Under the pieces are notes generated by a model. The model worked only from the letters and a program-made list of their open reading frames with translations, was not told the DNA's origin and ran no database searches. The translations under genes and the position numbers were made by a program. A DNA stretch of 64,000 bases, from contig JAGBKI010000020.1 of assembly GCA_017933995.1 (NCBI GenBank), positions 1 to 64,000 of the forward strand, given 5' to 3'. Shown here piece after piece: positions 33,090 through 41,509 of the stretch (its first letter is position 1; every line of letters starts with the position of its first letter). This stretch comes from Bacteroidaceae bacterium (GTDB taxonomy: Bacteria; Bacteroidota; Bacteroidia; Bacteroidales; Bacteroidaceae).

Positions 33090-36000
33090 ATGAAACACAC
33101 CATATATAATATACTGCTTGGCGCAGCCCTCGCGCTGCCCGCCACAGCGCAGGTGGCCACCGTCACGTTCGACACGGACGACTACCAGTCCGTCGGCGTC
33201 TACGACGCGTGGGAGAACTCCCCGTTCCGCACGGGTGCGCTGCAAGGCAACGCCGCCGTCATCGACAATCCCCTCACCGACGTGGAGGACATACTCGGCG
33301 AAGCCCCCAACCCCACCGCAAAAGTACTTGCCGTGCAGCGTTCGCGCTACGGCAGCAACCAGTTCGGCGCACGCATCGACCTCAAGACACCGTTCGCCCT
33401 CTCGCCCACCACGCAGTACGTCCACGTGCTCATCAACCGTCCCGTCTCCGGGCGCGTGATGCTGATGGGTCTGGGCAAGCACCGCGAAGAGGCCTGGGCC
33501 GGCCAAAGTGCTGAGACCGAACAGTTCTGGAGCCTCTCCACAAACGAGGTGACGCCCGGCAAGTGGGCCGATGCCGTCTTCGCCATCAAGGGCGTCAGCG
33601 GCGTGGACATCTACAGCCTCGTCGTTGTGCCTGAGTGCGAATCGCCCCATGCCAGCACGCAGGACTTCATCGCCTACATCGACCAGATTGAGGTGAACAG
33701 CAACTCACAGCCCAGCGTCTCCTACGAGGAGTATCCCGTGAACTTCAGCAAGACCGACGCCAAGGCCACGCGCACCGACCGCGGCATCCTGAGCGTAGCC
33801 CTGCGCAGCATCAAGACGCTCACCATCACCTCCGCGCCCACCACGAACGACCCGCTCTATCGCGACAGGATGGACGCCACCTTCCCCGTCACGCCCGGCC
33901 AGCGCGTCACGCCCGTCTTCAGCTACAAGGGTACGTGGATGAACGGCTACGCCTACGTCGACTACGGCAACGACGGCAAGTTCAGCTTCGACATCAACGA
34001 CAACGGCACGCCCGCCGAGGGCAGCGACCTCGTGTCCTATTCCGCCTACAACCAGCGCAACAGCGTCGGCACCTCGCTCGGCAGCAACAACACGCTCAAT
34101 ATGCCTGCCTTCACCGTGCCCGAAACGACGCCCTACGGCTTCTACCGTATGCGCTACAAGGTCGACTGGAACGAGATTGACCCCGCCGGTGCCTCCACCC
34201 TGCAAGAGAACGGCGGCGGCATCGTCGACGTGCGCCTCAACGTACACGCCGACAACGTTTCCGTGGTCGAGGACAACCGCAACGGCGAAATCCTTAGCGG
34301 CGACGGCTCGTCGCTCGTCAGCACCACGCCCTTCGCCCAGGCGCTGACCATCAAGCTCAACCCCGAGAACGGCTTCGCCTACAACGGCGTGCGCATCCGC
34401 CACGGCTACAACCTCACGGGCGACAGCCTCGTGCACGGCACGCCGCAGTACGTGGACGTCATCGTCTACCGCAACCAGTTCGACGAGAACGACTGCTACA
34501 CCATCCCCGCCGAACTCGTGGACGGCGACCTGCTGCTTGAGGGCCTCTTTGTCGAGAAAGGCACCGAGATGGAGTTCAACTACCCCATCAACTTCGACCT
34601 CACCACCACGCTCACGCGCACCGACCGCCACCTTGACGGCGTGACGATGGGCGGCACCACGGCGAGCATCCCCAACGACAAGTTGCTCTACCACGAGGAT
34701 ATGGCCAAGACGTTCTTCGGCAAGTCCGGCGAAAGCCTTTCCGCCACGTTCAGCTACACCGGCACGTATATGAACGGCTTCGTCTACATCGACCTCGACC
34801 GCGACGGCCAGTTCTCCTACGACCTCAACACCAACGGCACGCCCGCCGAGGGCAGCGAACTGATGGCCTACAGCTACATCAGCGGCAAGAACAGCCTGGG
34901 CAACAGCGCAGCCGGCAGCGCGCTCAACCCGCCCGCCTTCACCCTGCCCGACCTTGAGGACGGTTTCTACCGCCTGCGTTTCAAGGTGGACTGGAGCAGT
35001 GCCGACCCCGGCGGCAACACCTCCAGCAACAACCTCATCACCAATAACGGCGGCGGCATCGCCGACTACCGTTTCCGCGTCTACGCAGCCGACGATGTGA
35101 ACCTACTCACCGAGGCCACCCACGGCACGCTCCTCGCTGCCGACGGCAGTGCCCTCCCCGCCACCGTCCCTTTTAACACCGCGCTGTCCCTCCAGGCCGT
35201 GCCCACCGAGGGCTTCCTCCTGGAGTCCATAGCCGTCACCCACGGCGACCTCACAGGGCCGCAGATGTTCCACAGCGTGCCGCAGCGCGCCACGACCGTC
35301 TACACCGCCGATGACATCTTCGACGGAGTGCTGAGCATCCCCGCCGACATCATTGACGGCGACCTGCAAGTCACCGCCACCTTCGTCCGCGACGAGAACT
35401 ACGTCACCCCGACGCCCACCCTCGTGGCCGAGGCTGCCGAGGGCGGCACCGTGCTCTACTTCGACAATTCGCAACTCAAGGAACCCGTAGCCGTCACCGG
35501 CGAGGGCGACGTCACCGTGCTGCTGCACAACAACACGGGCTACCTCATCAGCGGCCTCCACGTCAGCTCGCCCAACGGCGAACTCGACGTCACCGCCGCC
35601 GACCTCAGCCTCAACCGCTTCGATATCCCCGCCGAACTGTTCGCCGACAACGCCAACGTCGTCGTGACGCCCTCGTTCACCGCCCTGCCCGAGGGCGAAA
35701 AGCGCTCGTCGCAGCGCTGGCGCCTGGCCTTCAACGACGAGTTCGACAGCGAGAACGGCGAGTACGCCAAGCCCAACACCACAAAGTGGGGCACCCCCGT
35801 GCGCCGCAACGCCGCCTGGAACCGCTTCATCGCCGACAACGACAGCACCTCGTTCGTGCGCGACGGCTACTACCACGCCCGCTGCTTCGCCAACCCCGAC
35901 ACCTCCGAGGACGACGCCACGATGCTCAGCGGTGCCATCAGCAGCATGAACCTCTACAGTTTCCAGTACGGACGTGCCGAGGCGCGCATCAAGACCACCA

Positions 36001-37145
36001 AGCACACCGGCAACTTCCCCGCCTTCTGGATGATGCCCCAGGACAACTCCGCAGGCTGGCCCAACGCAGGCGAGATTGACATCTGGGAACAGATCAACGT
36101 GCAGGACAAAGCCCACCACACCGTTCACAGCAACTGGACGTACAACCTCAAGAATACCGGCGACCCCAAGAGCACCAGCAGTGAGGACGTCAATATGGAC
36201 GGCTGGCACGTTTATGCCATTGAGTGGGACGCCGAGCAACTCCGCTGGTACGTCGACAACGCACAGGTGTTCTCCTACAACAAGAAATCCGCCGATGCCG
36301 ACGCACTCGAAAAAGGCCAGTGGCCCTTCGACGCACCTTTCTACCTCATCCTGAACCAGAGCGTGGGCAACGGCTCGTGGGCCGCGGCACCCGACGAGAG
36401 CTTCACCTACGAGACGCTGTTCGACTACGTGCGCGTCTATCAGATTCAGAAGAGCGGCAGCGACGGCACCGACTACCGCACCAACCCCTCCAAGTCGCAG
36501 GCCGTCACCCACGCCACGCGCCGCCTGCTCGCCGTGGGGCTTGACGACCAGACGGTCAGCGTGCCCAACCCCGGTGTCATCTACAACTACGTCGACCAGC
36601 CCGCCATCGTCGTTGAGGCCGGTCAGACCGTGCAGCCCGTCGTAGACTTCAGCACGAGCTGGATGCACAGCTACGTCTACATCGACCTCGACGGCGACAA
36701 GCAGTTTACCGCCCTCGAACCCGCCGCTGGCGTACAGCCCGAGGGTACAGAACTGATGGCCTACTCGTATTACGACGAGGGTGCCGCCGACGGCGTGGGT
36801 TATAACAGCATCGGCACGCGTTTCACCACCACGAACCAGACCGCGCTGCCCGCCTTCACCATTCCCGCCAACCTCGCGCCCGGCACCTACCGTATGCGCT
36901 TCAAGGTAGACTGGAACTGCATCGACGCCGCCGGTAGCACCGTGCCCGGCAACGACATCGTGCGCAACGGCGGCGCCTTCTGCGACGTCAACCTCCTTGT
37001 CGAAGAATCCACCGGCCTGGGCCGCCTCACCGGCGCGCCGCTCCAGGGTGCCGACGGCTGGTACGACCTCCAGGGCCGCCGTGTCGCCAGTCCCGTCAAG
37101 GGCGGCGTCTACATCAAGGACGGCCGCAAGGTGCTGGTGAAGTGA
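33090..37145 (+). CDS. Large multidomain secreted GH16 glycoside hydrolase with three GEVED-like repeats
   Basis: 1351 residues with a signal peptide ending PATAQ. After an N-terminal beta domain come three related modules, near residues 270-400, 545-675 and 1165-1290. Each has the pattern TWMNGYAYVDYGNDGKFSFD or a variant, then an N-G-T-P-A-E-G-S run and GFYRMRYKVDW, as in GEVED-type domains. The GH16 catalytic domain (about 872-1130) has the signature AGEIDIWE, the ExDxxE nucleophile/acid-base site, preceded by GNFPAFWMMPQ. GH16 enzymes cleave beta-1,3/1,4 glucans or galactans, and some attack mucin O-glycans. The exact substrate is not clear here. The C-terminus (WYDLQGRRV, GGVYIKDGRKVLVK) resembles a common C-terminal tail in secreted Bacteroidales proteins. 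Confidence 0.9.
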   Translation: MKHTIYNILLGAALALPATAQVATVTFDTDDYQSVGVYDAWENSPFRTGALQGNAAVIDNPLTDVEDILGEAPNPTAKVLAVQRSRYGSNQFGARIDLKTPFALSPTTQYVHVLINRPVSGRVMLMGLGKHREEAWAGQSAETEQFWSLSTNEVTPGKWADAVFAIKGVSGVDIYSLVVVPECESPHASTQDFIAYIDQIEVNSNSQPSVSYEEYPVNFSKTDAKATRTDRGILSVALRSIKTLTITSAPTTNDPLYRDRMDATFPVTPGQRVTPVFSYKGTWMNGYAYVDYGNDGKFSFDINDNGTPAEGSDLVSYSAYNQRNSVGTSLGSNNTLNMPAFTVPETTPYGFYRMRYKVDWNEIDPAGASTLQENGGGIVDVRLNVHADNVSVVEDNRNGEILSGDGSSLVSTTPFAQALTIKLNPENGFAYNGVRIRHGYNLTGDSLVHGTPQYVDVIVYRNQFDENDCYTIPAELVDGDLLLEGLFVEKGTEMEFNYPINFDLTTTLTRTDRHLDGVTMGGTTASIPNDKLLYHEDMAKTFFGKSGESLSATFSYTGTYMNGFVYIDLDRDGQFSYDLNTNGTPAEGSELMAYSYISGKNSLGNSAAGSALNPPAFTLPDLEDGFYRLRFKVDWSSADPGGNTSSNNLITNNGGGIADYRFRVYAADDVNLLTEATHGTLLAADGSALPATVPFNTALSLQAVPTEGFLLESIAVTHGDLTGPQMFHSVPQRATTVYTADDIFDGVLSIPADIIDGDLQVTATFVRDENYVTPTPTLVAEAAEGGTVLYFDNSQLKEPVAVTGEGDVTVLLHNNTGYLISGLHVSSPNGELDVTAADLSLNRFDIPAELFADNANVVVTPSFTALPEGEKRSSQRWRLAFNDEFDSENGEYAKPNTTKWGTPVRRNAAWNRFIADNDSTSFVRDGYYHARCFANPDTSEDDATMLSGAISSMNLYSFQYGRAEARIKTTKHTGNFPAFWMMPQDNSAGWPNAGEIDIWEQINVQDKAHHTVHSNWTYNLKNTGDPKSTSSEDVNMDGWHVYAIEWDAEQLRWYVDNAQVFSYNKKSADADALEKGQWPFDAPFYLILNQSVGNGSWAAAPDESFTYETLFDYVRVYQIQKSGSDGTDYRTNPSKSQAVTHATRRLLAVGLDDQTVSVPNPGVIYNYVDQPAIVVEAGQTVQPVVDFSTSWMHSYVYIDLDGDKQFTALEPAAGVQPEGTELMAYSYYDEGAADGVGYNSIGTRFTTTNQTALPAFTIPANLAPGTYRMRFKVDWNCIDAAGSTVPGNDIVRNGGAFCDVNLLVEESTGLGRLTGAPLQGADGWYDLQGRRVASPVKGGVYIKDGRKVLVK

Positions 37146-37152
37146 GTTGCCA

Positions 37153-37345
37153 TCAACCTCGGAGAGGTTACAGATGATAGGCCGGGGCAGCGCCCCGGTG
37201 ATACGGACATACTATATTCAACCCCAGCGGGGTTGCACAAATACCCGTCAATGGTTTGTTTGTGCAACCCCGCTGGGGTTGGTTTATTGTGGGTGCAAAT
37301 CCGGGGCGTTGCCCCGGCCTATCTTCTGCAACCCCGCTGGGGTTG
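37153..37345. repeat. Nested-palindrome repeat, family B, copy 2
   Basis: The same module types as 15853-16049: AACCTCGGAGAGGTT, a CCGGGGC...GCCCCGG stem, and CAACCCCGCTGGGGTTG words in opposite orientations (37329-37345 last). It occupies the whole gap between the convergent GH16 and hsdS genes, so it may also serve as a terminator region. Confidence 0.9.
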
Positions 37346-37383
37346 TGGGCTGCGTCGCCCCCCAATATCTATATTACCGCGCG

Positions 37384-38508
37384 TCACTCCCCCTTTCGCC
37401 CGAAGGCGAGGAGTTTGTCGCGATAGTAGCGGTATTGCTGGCGCCGCGCCTCAATCTCTGCGGGGATGCCCTCTTGCAGGCTTGTGGTCAGCGCCTCGAA
37501 CTTGTCGAGGATGCCCGCGATGCGGCGTTGCTCGTCAAGGGGCGGGAGGGGGATGGCGTATCTCATTATGGCGTTCTTGTCCCCTCGCGGCATCTTCGCC
37601 CCGCGCGCCTTGGCGTTGTCGTATGCAAAGAAATCGTCAGAGGAAAGGACGTGGTAGAGGAAGCGCGGCAAGAGGTCGGCCTTGCATCCTTCTTTTATCC
37701 TTATCAGAACTACGTCGCCGTTTGTGCCACCGTCGCAGTCGGCCTGCCATATTTTCTTGAGGTATGGGCGGATGTTGCCGATAAGGATGTCATCAATGGT
37801 AAAAGCAATAGCGTCGTATCCCGCTGGCACGCTACCATAGCCTTCTATCCCTTGCCTGTCTTTCTTGAGGTTTTCTACTCCGACGTATTTCGCTTCTTGG
37901 TCAGAGGTCTTGGCTTTGGGGTAGAAAGCCACTTCCTCCAGCGGCAGGCGTGGCGTGCCGTCGGGGAACGTCAGCAGTTTGTCGCGGTAGTAGCTGTATT
38001 GCAGTTTGCGTGCTTCCAGTTCATCTTCCAGGGCAGCCTCTAACTCTGTGAACTTATCAAGTATCTCCACAATCGCCTCTTGGATGGGAAGGGGCGGGAC
38101 GGGGATTGCAAGTTCTGCAACAACAGTCCAATGGCGGTTGTAGCCTCGGCTGGGAATGTGCAGGGCTTTCATGCAATGGTACAGGAAGTGTTCGTTCAGA
38201 CCATCAGAAGCCCTTAATATCTTCAGACCGTCGGCCCCTTGGGCAAAACGTTGCTGCACCCGCTTCACCTCCCGTGTATGGTCGCCGAAAAGGACGTAAC
38301 ACCCATCGGGCACAAGGGCGGCCTCGTCATCGGTATAGGCGGTAATGGGTTCCTTGCCTTGGTCTATGACAGGAAAGCGTCCCGTGTCCTTGTAGTCCTT
38401 ACGCGGGAGTTTCTTCGGTGCTGTAACTACGCTCACGACCTCCCCCAGCTTGCGGTACTGCACGCCGTCGGGGCAGAGTTCGTGTGTGAGTCGCTCGATG
38501 TGGTTCAT
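37384..38508 (-). CDS. hsdS: Orphan type I restriction-modification specificity subunit (HsdS)
   Basis: About 374 residues with the classical two-fold architecture: target-recognition domain 1, conserved helix (VPPLPIQEAIVEILDKFTEL, then KLQYSYYRDKLL), target-recognition domain 2, and a second conserved helix (PPLDEQRRIAGILDKFEALT, then RRQQYRYYRDKLL). It recognises a bipartite DNA sequence for a type I methylase/nuclease. No hsdM or hsdR lies next to it, so it must work with subunits encoded elsewhere, or be a silent specificity cassette. ATG 38508 starts the conserved MNHIERLTHELCPDGV and lies downstream of a good promoter. Family B and A repeats flank the gene on both sides. Confidence 0.93.
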   Translation of the reverse strand: MNHIERLTHELCPDGVQYRKLGEVVSVVTAPKKLPRKDYKDTGRFPVIDQGKEPITAYTDDEAALVPDGCYVLFGDHTREVKRVQQRFAQGADGLKILRASDGLNEHFLYHCMKALHIPSRGYNRHWTVVAELAIPVPPLPIQEAIVEILDKFTELEAALEDELEARKLQYSYYRDKLLTFPDGTPRLPLEEVAFYPKAKTSDQEAKYVGVENLKKDRQGIEGYGSVPAGYDAIAFTIDDILIGNIRPYLKKIWQADCDGGTNGDVVLIRIKEGCKADLLPRFLYHVLSSDDFFAYDNAKARGAKMPRGDKNAIMRYAIPLPPLDEQRRIAGILDKFEALTTSLQEGIPAEIEARRQQYRYYRDKLLAFGRKGE

Positions 38509-38535
38509 AAGGGCGTTCTGTGTGACTTTTGGGTG

Positions 38536-38543
38536 CAAAGGTA
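38536..38543 (-). promoter_or_regulatory. -7 box for hsdS
   Basis: The minus strand reads TACCTTTG (TAnnTTTG), with TTGC about 20 bases upstream. It lies 28 bases before the ATG at 38508. This supports the shorter start and active transcription of the orphan gene. Confidence 0.7.
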
Positions 38544-38618
38544 TTCCATTCCCGCCCTATGACGCAAGGCGCGGCGGGGATTTGTGCCTGTTTTGGCGGG
38601 ACGCACCTGGAAGTGAGC

Positions 38619-38638
38619 CCACTCCGTATTATATAAAG
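38619..38638 (+). promoter_or_regulatory. Third copy of the CCACTCCGTATTATATA motif, without an adjacent gene
   Basis: CCACTCCGTATTATATAAAG matches the motifs at 4727 and 24521, but the next plus-strand gene is over 400 bases away, beyond a family A repeat. It could be a relic of a displaced gene start. Confidence 0.4.
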
Positions 38639-38672
38639 GGGGACTTATTACGTTGGGGCCGTAACAGTGAAA

Positions 38673-38912
38673 GACGCTGGAAGCGTCTCCCCCTCTGTAA
38701 TCGCGGGTTCGCGCAGTGGAACGGAGCGAACCTGCGATGTGGGCGAAGCGAATGACGGACGCCTTTGCGCCCCCCACGACGGGAAGAAGCCACTTTTAGC
38801 GCTTGTGGGGGCACGCTTCCAGCGTGCATTGGGTAGTGTGCCGCCTGCCGCAGGTGTGCTCCATTTCATTCCGCACACCTGCGGTTACAGAGGGGGTGAC
38901 GCTTCCAGCGTC
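38673..38912. repeat. Nested-hairpin intergenic repeat, family A, copy 3
   Basis: A 240-base unit with terminal GACGCTGGAAGCGTC (38673-38687) and GACGCTTCCAGCGTC (38898-38912), an internal GCACGCTTCCAGCGTGC and a CCGCAGGTGTGC/GCACACCTGCGG stem. It lies between hsdS and the malic enzyme gene. Confidence 0.9.
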
Positions 38913-38956
38913 ATAATGATGCGCAGCCTTTACCCCGTTTGGGGTTAAGACTAGCA

Positions 38957-39023
38957 CCGAAGTTACTCGCACTCGGCAAAGCAGGCCTGAAAACAAGTTT
39001 TCCGCTTGCTCTGCCCTCGTTTT
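38957..39023 (-). repeat. 67-bp repeat, family I, copy 1, next to the maeB promoter
   Basis: The reverse complement begins AAAACGAGGGCAGAGCAAGC and ends GCGAGTAACTTCGG. It aligns over its full length with 44569-44635. It ends 4 bases before the -7 box of maeB. Confidence 0.75.
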
Positions 39024-39027
39024 GTCG

Positions 39028-39035
39028 TAACTTTG
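39028..39035 (+). promoter_or_regulatory. -7 box for the malic enzyme gene
   Basis: TAACTTTG matches TAnnTTTG, with TTGC at 39006 (18-base spacing). The start codon follows 31 bases after the box. Confidence 0.7.
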
Positions 39036-39066
39036 CAGCCGACAGAAACATAGACAGAACCTTTTT

Positions 39067-41367
39067 ATGGCCAAAATCACCAAAGAGGCCGCCCTCGCCT
39101 ACCACACGCAGGGCCGCCCGGGCAAAATTGAAGTGGTGCCCACAAAACCCTACCGCACGCAGACCGACCTTTCGCTGGCCTATTCGCCTGGCGTGGCCTT
39201 CCCCTGCCTGGAGATACAGCAGAACCCGCACGACGCCTACCGCTACACGTCGAAGGGCAACCTCGTAGCCGTCATCTCGAACGGCACGGCGGTACTCGGA
39301 CTGGGCGACATCGGCGCCATGAGCGGCAAGCCCGTGATGGAGGGCAAGGGGCTGCTTTTCAAGATATACGGCGGCATCGACGTGTTCGACGTCGAGGTGA
39401 ACGAGAAAGACCCCGACAAGTTTGTCGAAGTGGTCAAGGCCATCGCTCCCACCTTCGGCGGCATCAACCTGGAGGACATCAAGGCGCCCGAGTGCTTTGA
39501 GATAGAGCGGCGGCTCAAGGAGGAACTCGACATCCCCGTGATGCACGACGACCAGCACGGCACGGCCATCGTCTCCGCCGCCGGCCTGCTCAACGCACTC
39601 AGTGTGGCGGGCAAGAAGATCGAGGACGTGCGCATCGTCGTCAGCGGTGCCGGTGCGGCGGCCATCAGTTGCACCCGCCTCTACTGCGCCTTCGGCGCGC
39701 GGAGGGAGAACGTCGTGATGTGCGACTCGAAGGGCGTCATCACCGCCGACCGCCCCGGCCTCAACGCGCAGAAGCGCGAGTTCGCCACCGCGCGCACCGA
39801 CATCCGCACCCTGGCCGACGCCGTGCGCGGCGCTGACGTCTTCGTCGGCCTCTCGCGCGGCGGACTGCTGACGCAAGATATGGTGCGCTCCATGGCCGAC
39901 AGCCCCATCATCTTCGCCCTGGCCAACCCCGAGCCGGAAATTACCTACGAGGACGCTATGGCCGCCCGCACCGACGTGCTGATGAGCACCGGGCGCACCG
40001 ACTATCCCAACCAGATTAACAACGTCATCGTCTTCCCCTACATTTTCCGTGGCGCGCTCGACGTGGCCGCCACCGCCATCAACGAGGAGATGAAGATGGC
40101 CGCCGCCCGCGCCATTGCCGACCTCGCGCGCCGCCCCGTGCCCGACATCGTGAACCGCACCTACAACGTGCGCAAGTTCGAGTTCGGTCCCGACTACTTC
40201 ATACCCAAGCCCATCGACCCGCGCCTCATCACCGACGTGTCCATGGCCGTGGCGCGCGCCGCGATGGACAGCGGTGTGGCGCGCCGCCCCATCGAAGACT
40301 GGAAAGCCTACAAGCAGCAACTGCGCGAACTGATGGGGCAGGAGACCAAGTTCACGCAGAACCTCTACGACACCGCCCGCAGCGAACCCAAGCGCGTGGT
40401 CTACGCCGAGGGAACCCACCTCAACATGCTCCAGGCCGCCGTCAAGGCCAAGGAGGAGGGCTTCTGCCACCCCATCCTGCTGGGCAATGAAGACCGCATA
40501 CACCGCCTCGCCGCCGACCTGCAACTCAATATGGACGGCGTCGAGGTCATCGACCTGCGCCGCGACGACCAGGCCGACCGCCGCCACCGCTACGCCCACA
40601 TACTGGCCGAGCGCAAGCAGCGCGAGGGATACACCTACCAGGAGGCCAACGACAAGATGTACGAGCGCAACTACTTCGGTATGATGATGGTCGAGACCGG
40701 CGAGGCCGACGCACTCGTCACCGGCCTTTACACCAAGTACAGCAACACGTTCAAAGTGGCCGAAGAAGTTATCGGCATACGCGAAGGCTACAGCCACTTC
40801 GGCACGATGCACATCATCAACTCCAAGCGCGGCACCTACTTCGTGGCCGACACGCTCGTGAACCGCCACCCCGACGTGGAAACACTGCTCGACGTCACCC
40901 GCCTCTCTGCCGAGACCGTGCGCTTCTTCAACCGCACGCCCGTCATGGCCATGCTCTCCTACTCCAACTTCGGCACCGACAAGCAGGGCAGCCCCACGGT
41001 TGTACACGAAGTGGTGCGCCGTATGCAGAAAGAGTTCCCGCGCCTGGCCATCGACGGCGAAATGCAACTCAACTTCGCCCTCAACCGCGAGCTGCGCGAC
41101 GAGAAGTTTTCGTTCACCCGCCTCAAGGGCATGGACGTGAACACGCTCATCTTCCCCTGCCTCAACAGCGCCAACTCCAGCTACAAGATGCTCAAGGAGA
41201 TGAGCGACAACGTGAGCGTCGTAGGCCCCATACAGATGGGTCTGAACAAGCCCGTCCATTTCACCGACTTCGAGAGCAGCGTCGACGACATCGTCAACAT
41301 CACCGCTGTCGCCGTGCTTGACGCCATCGTCCAGCAGCACCGCGTCTGCCCGCTACCCGAAAGATAG
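39067..41367 (+). CDS. maeB: NADP-type malic enzyme fused to a phosphotransacetylase-like domain
   Basis: 766 residues, the usual size of MaeB-type enzymes. Residues 1 to about 430 are the malic enzyme part: [31 protein letters not shown] split near 75-95, [26 protein letters not shown], and the nucleotide-binding [11 protein letters not shown]. The C-terminal region (from about 440; [20 protein letters not shown]) is a phosphate acetyltransferase-like domain that in MaeB proteins is regulatory. It decarboxylates malate to pyruvate and supplies NADPH. It has its own promoter. A terminator at 41417 ends the unit. Confidence 0.95.
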   Translation: MAKITKEAALAYHTQGRPGKIEVVPTKPYRTQTDLSLAYSPGVAFPCLEIQQNPHDAYRYTSKGNLVAVISNGTAVLGLGDIGAMSGKPVMEGKGLLFKIYGGIDVFDVEVNEKDPDKFVEVVKAIAPTFGGINLEDIKAPECFEIERRLKEELDIPVMHDDQHGTAIVSAAGLLNALSVAGKKIEDVRIVVSGAGAAAISCTRLYCAFGARRENVVMCDSKGVITADRPGLNAQKREFATARTDIRTLADAVRGADVFVGLSRGGLLTQDMVRSMADSPIIFALANPEPEITYEDAMAARTDVLMSTGRTDYPNQINNVIVFPYIFRGALDVAATAINEEMKMAAARAIADLARRPVPDIVNRTYNVRKFEFGPDYFIPKPIDPRLITDVSMAVARAAMDSGVARRPIEDWKAYKQQLRELMGQETKFTQNLYDTARSEPKRVVYAEGTHLNMLQAAVKAKEEGFCHPILLGNEDRIHRLAADLQLNMDGVEVIDLRRDDQADRRHRYAHILAERKQREGYTYQEANDKMYERNYFGMMMVETGEADALVTGLYTKYSNTFKVAEEVIGIREGYSHFGTMHIINSKRGTYFVADTLVNRHPDVETLLDVTRLSAETVRFFNRTPVMAMLSYSNFGTDKQGSPTVVHEVVRRMQKEFPRLAIDGEMQLNFALNRELRDEKFSFTRLKGMDVNTLIFPCLNSANSSYKMLKEMSDNVSVVGPIQMGLNKPVHFTDFESSVDDIVNITAVAVLDAIVQQHRVCPLPER

Positions 41368-41416
41368 GCCGAATACCCACCTGTGGGTAAAAACGGCCCG
41401 ATGGAACAAGTTTGAC

Positions 41417-41458
41417 ATAGGCATAGCCCCGACGGACATGGGGCTATGCCTATTTTTG
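41417..41458 (+). terminator. maeB terminator overlapping the ZIP gene -7 box
   Basis: A perfect 14-base-pair stem (ATAGGCATAGCCCC at 41417-41430, complement at 41440-41453) with a 9-base loop and a following run of T. The 3' arm and T-run form TATTTTTG (41451-41458), which fits the -7 consensus TAnnTTTG, about 50 bases before the ZIP start. One sequence may thus end one gene and start the next. Confidence 0.65.
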
Positions 41459-41509
41459 TACGCGGCGGGCGCTGTGCCGCACGCCGTCCATATATCCCGA
41501 ACAACCGCT

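Noticed and set aside
36990..37145. Type IX secretion C-terminal signal in the GH16 protein (and a similar tail in the sulfatase)
   Set aside because: The YDLQGRRV...GVYIKDGRKVLVK-type tail is common in secreted Bacteroidales proteins, and sequence alone does not show that a type IX system exists here.
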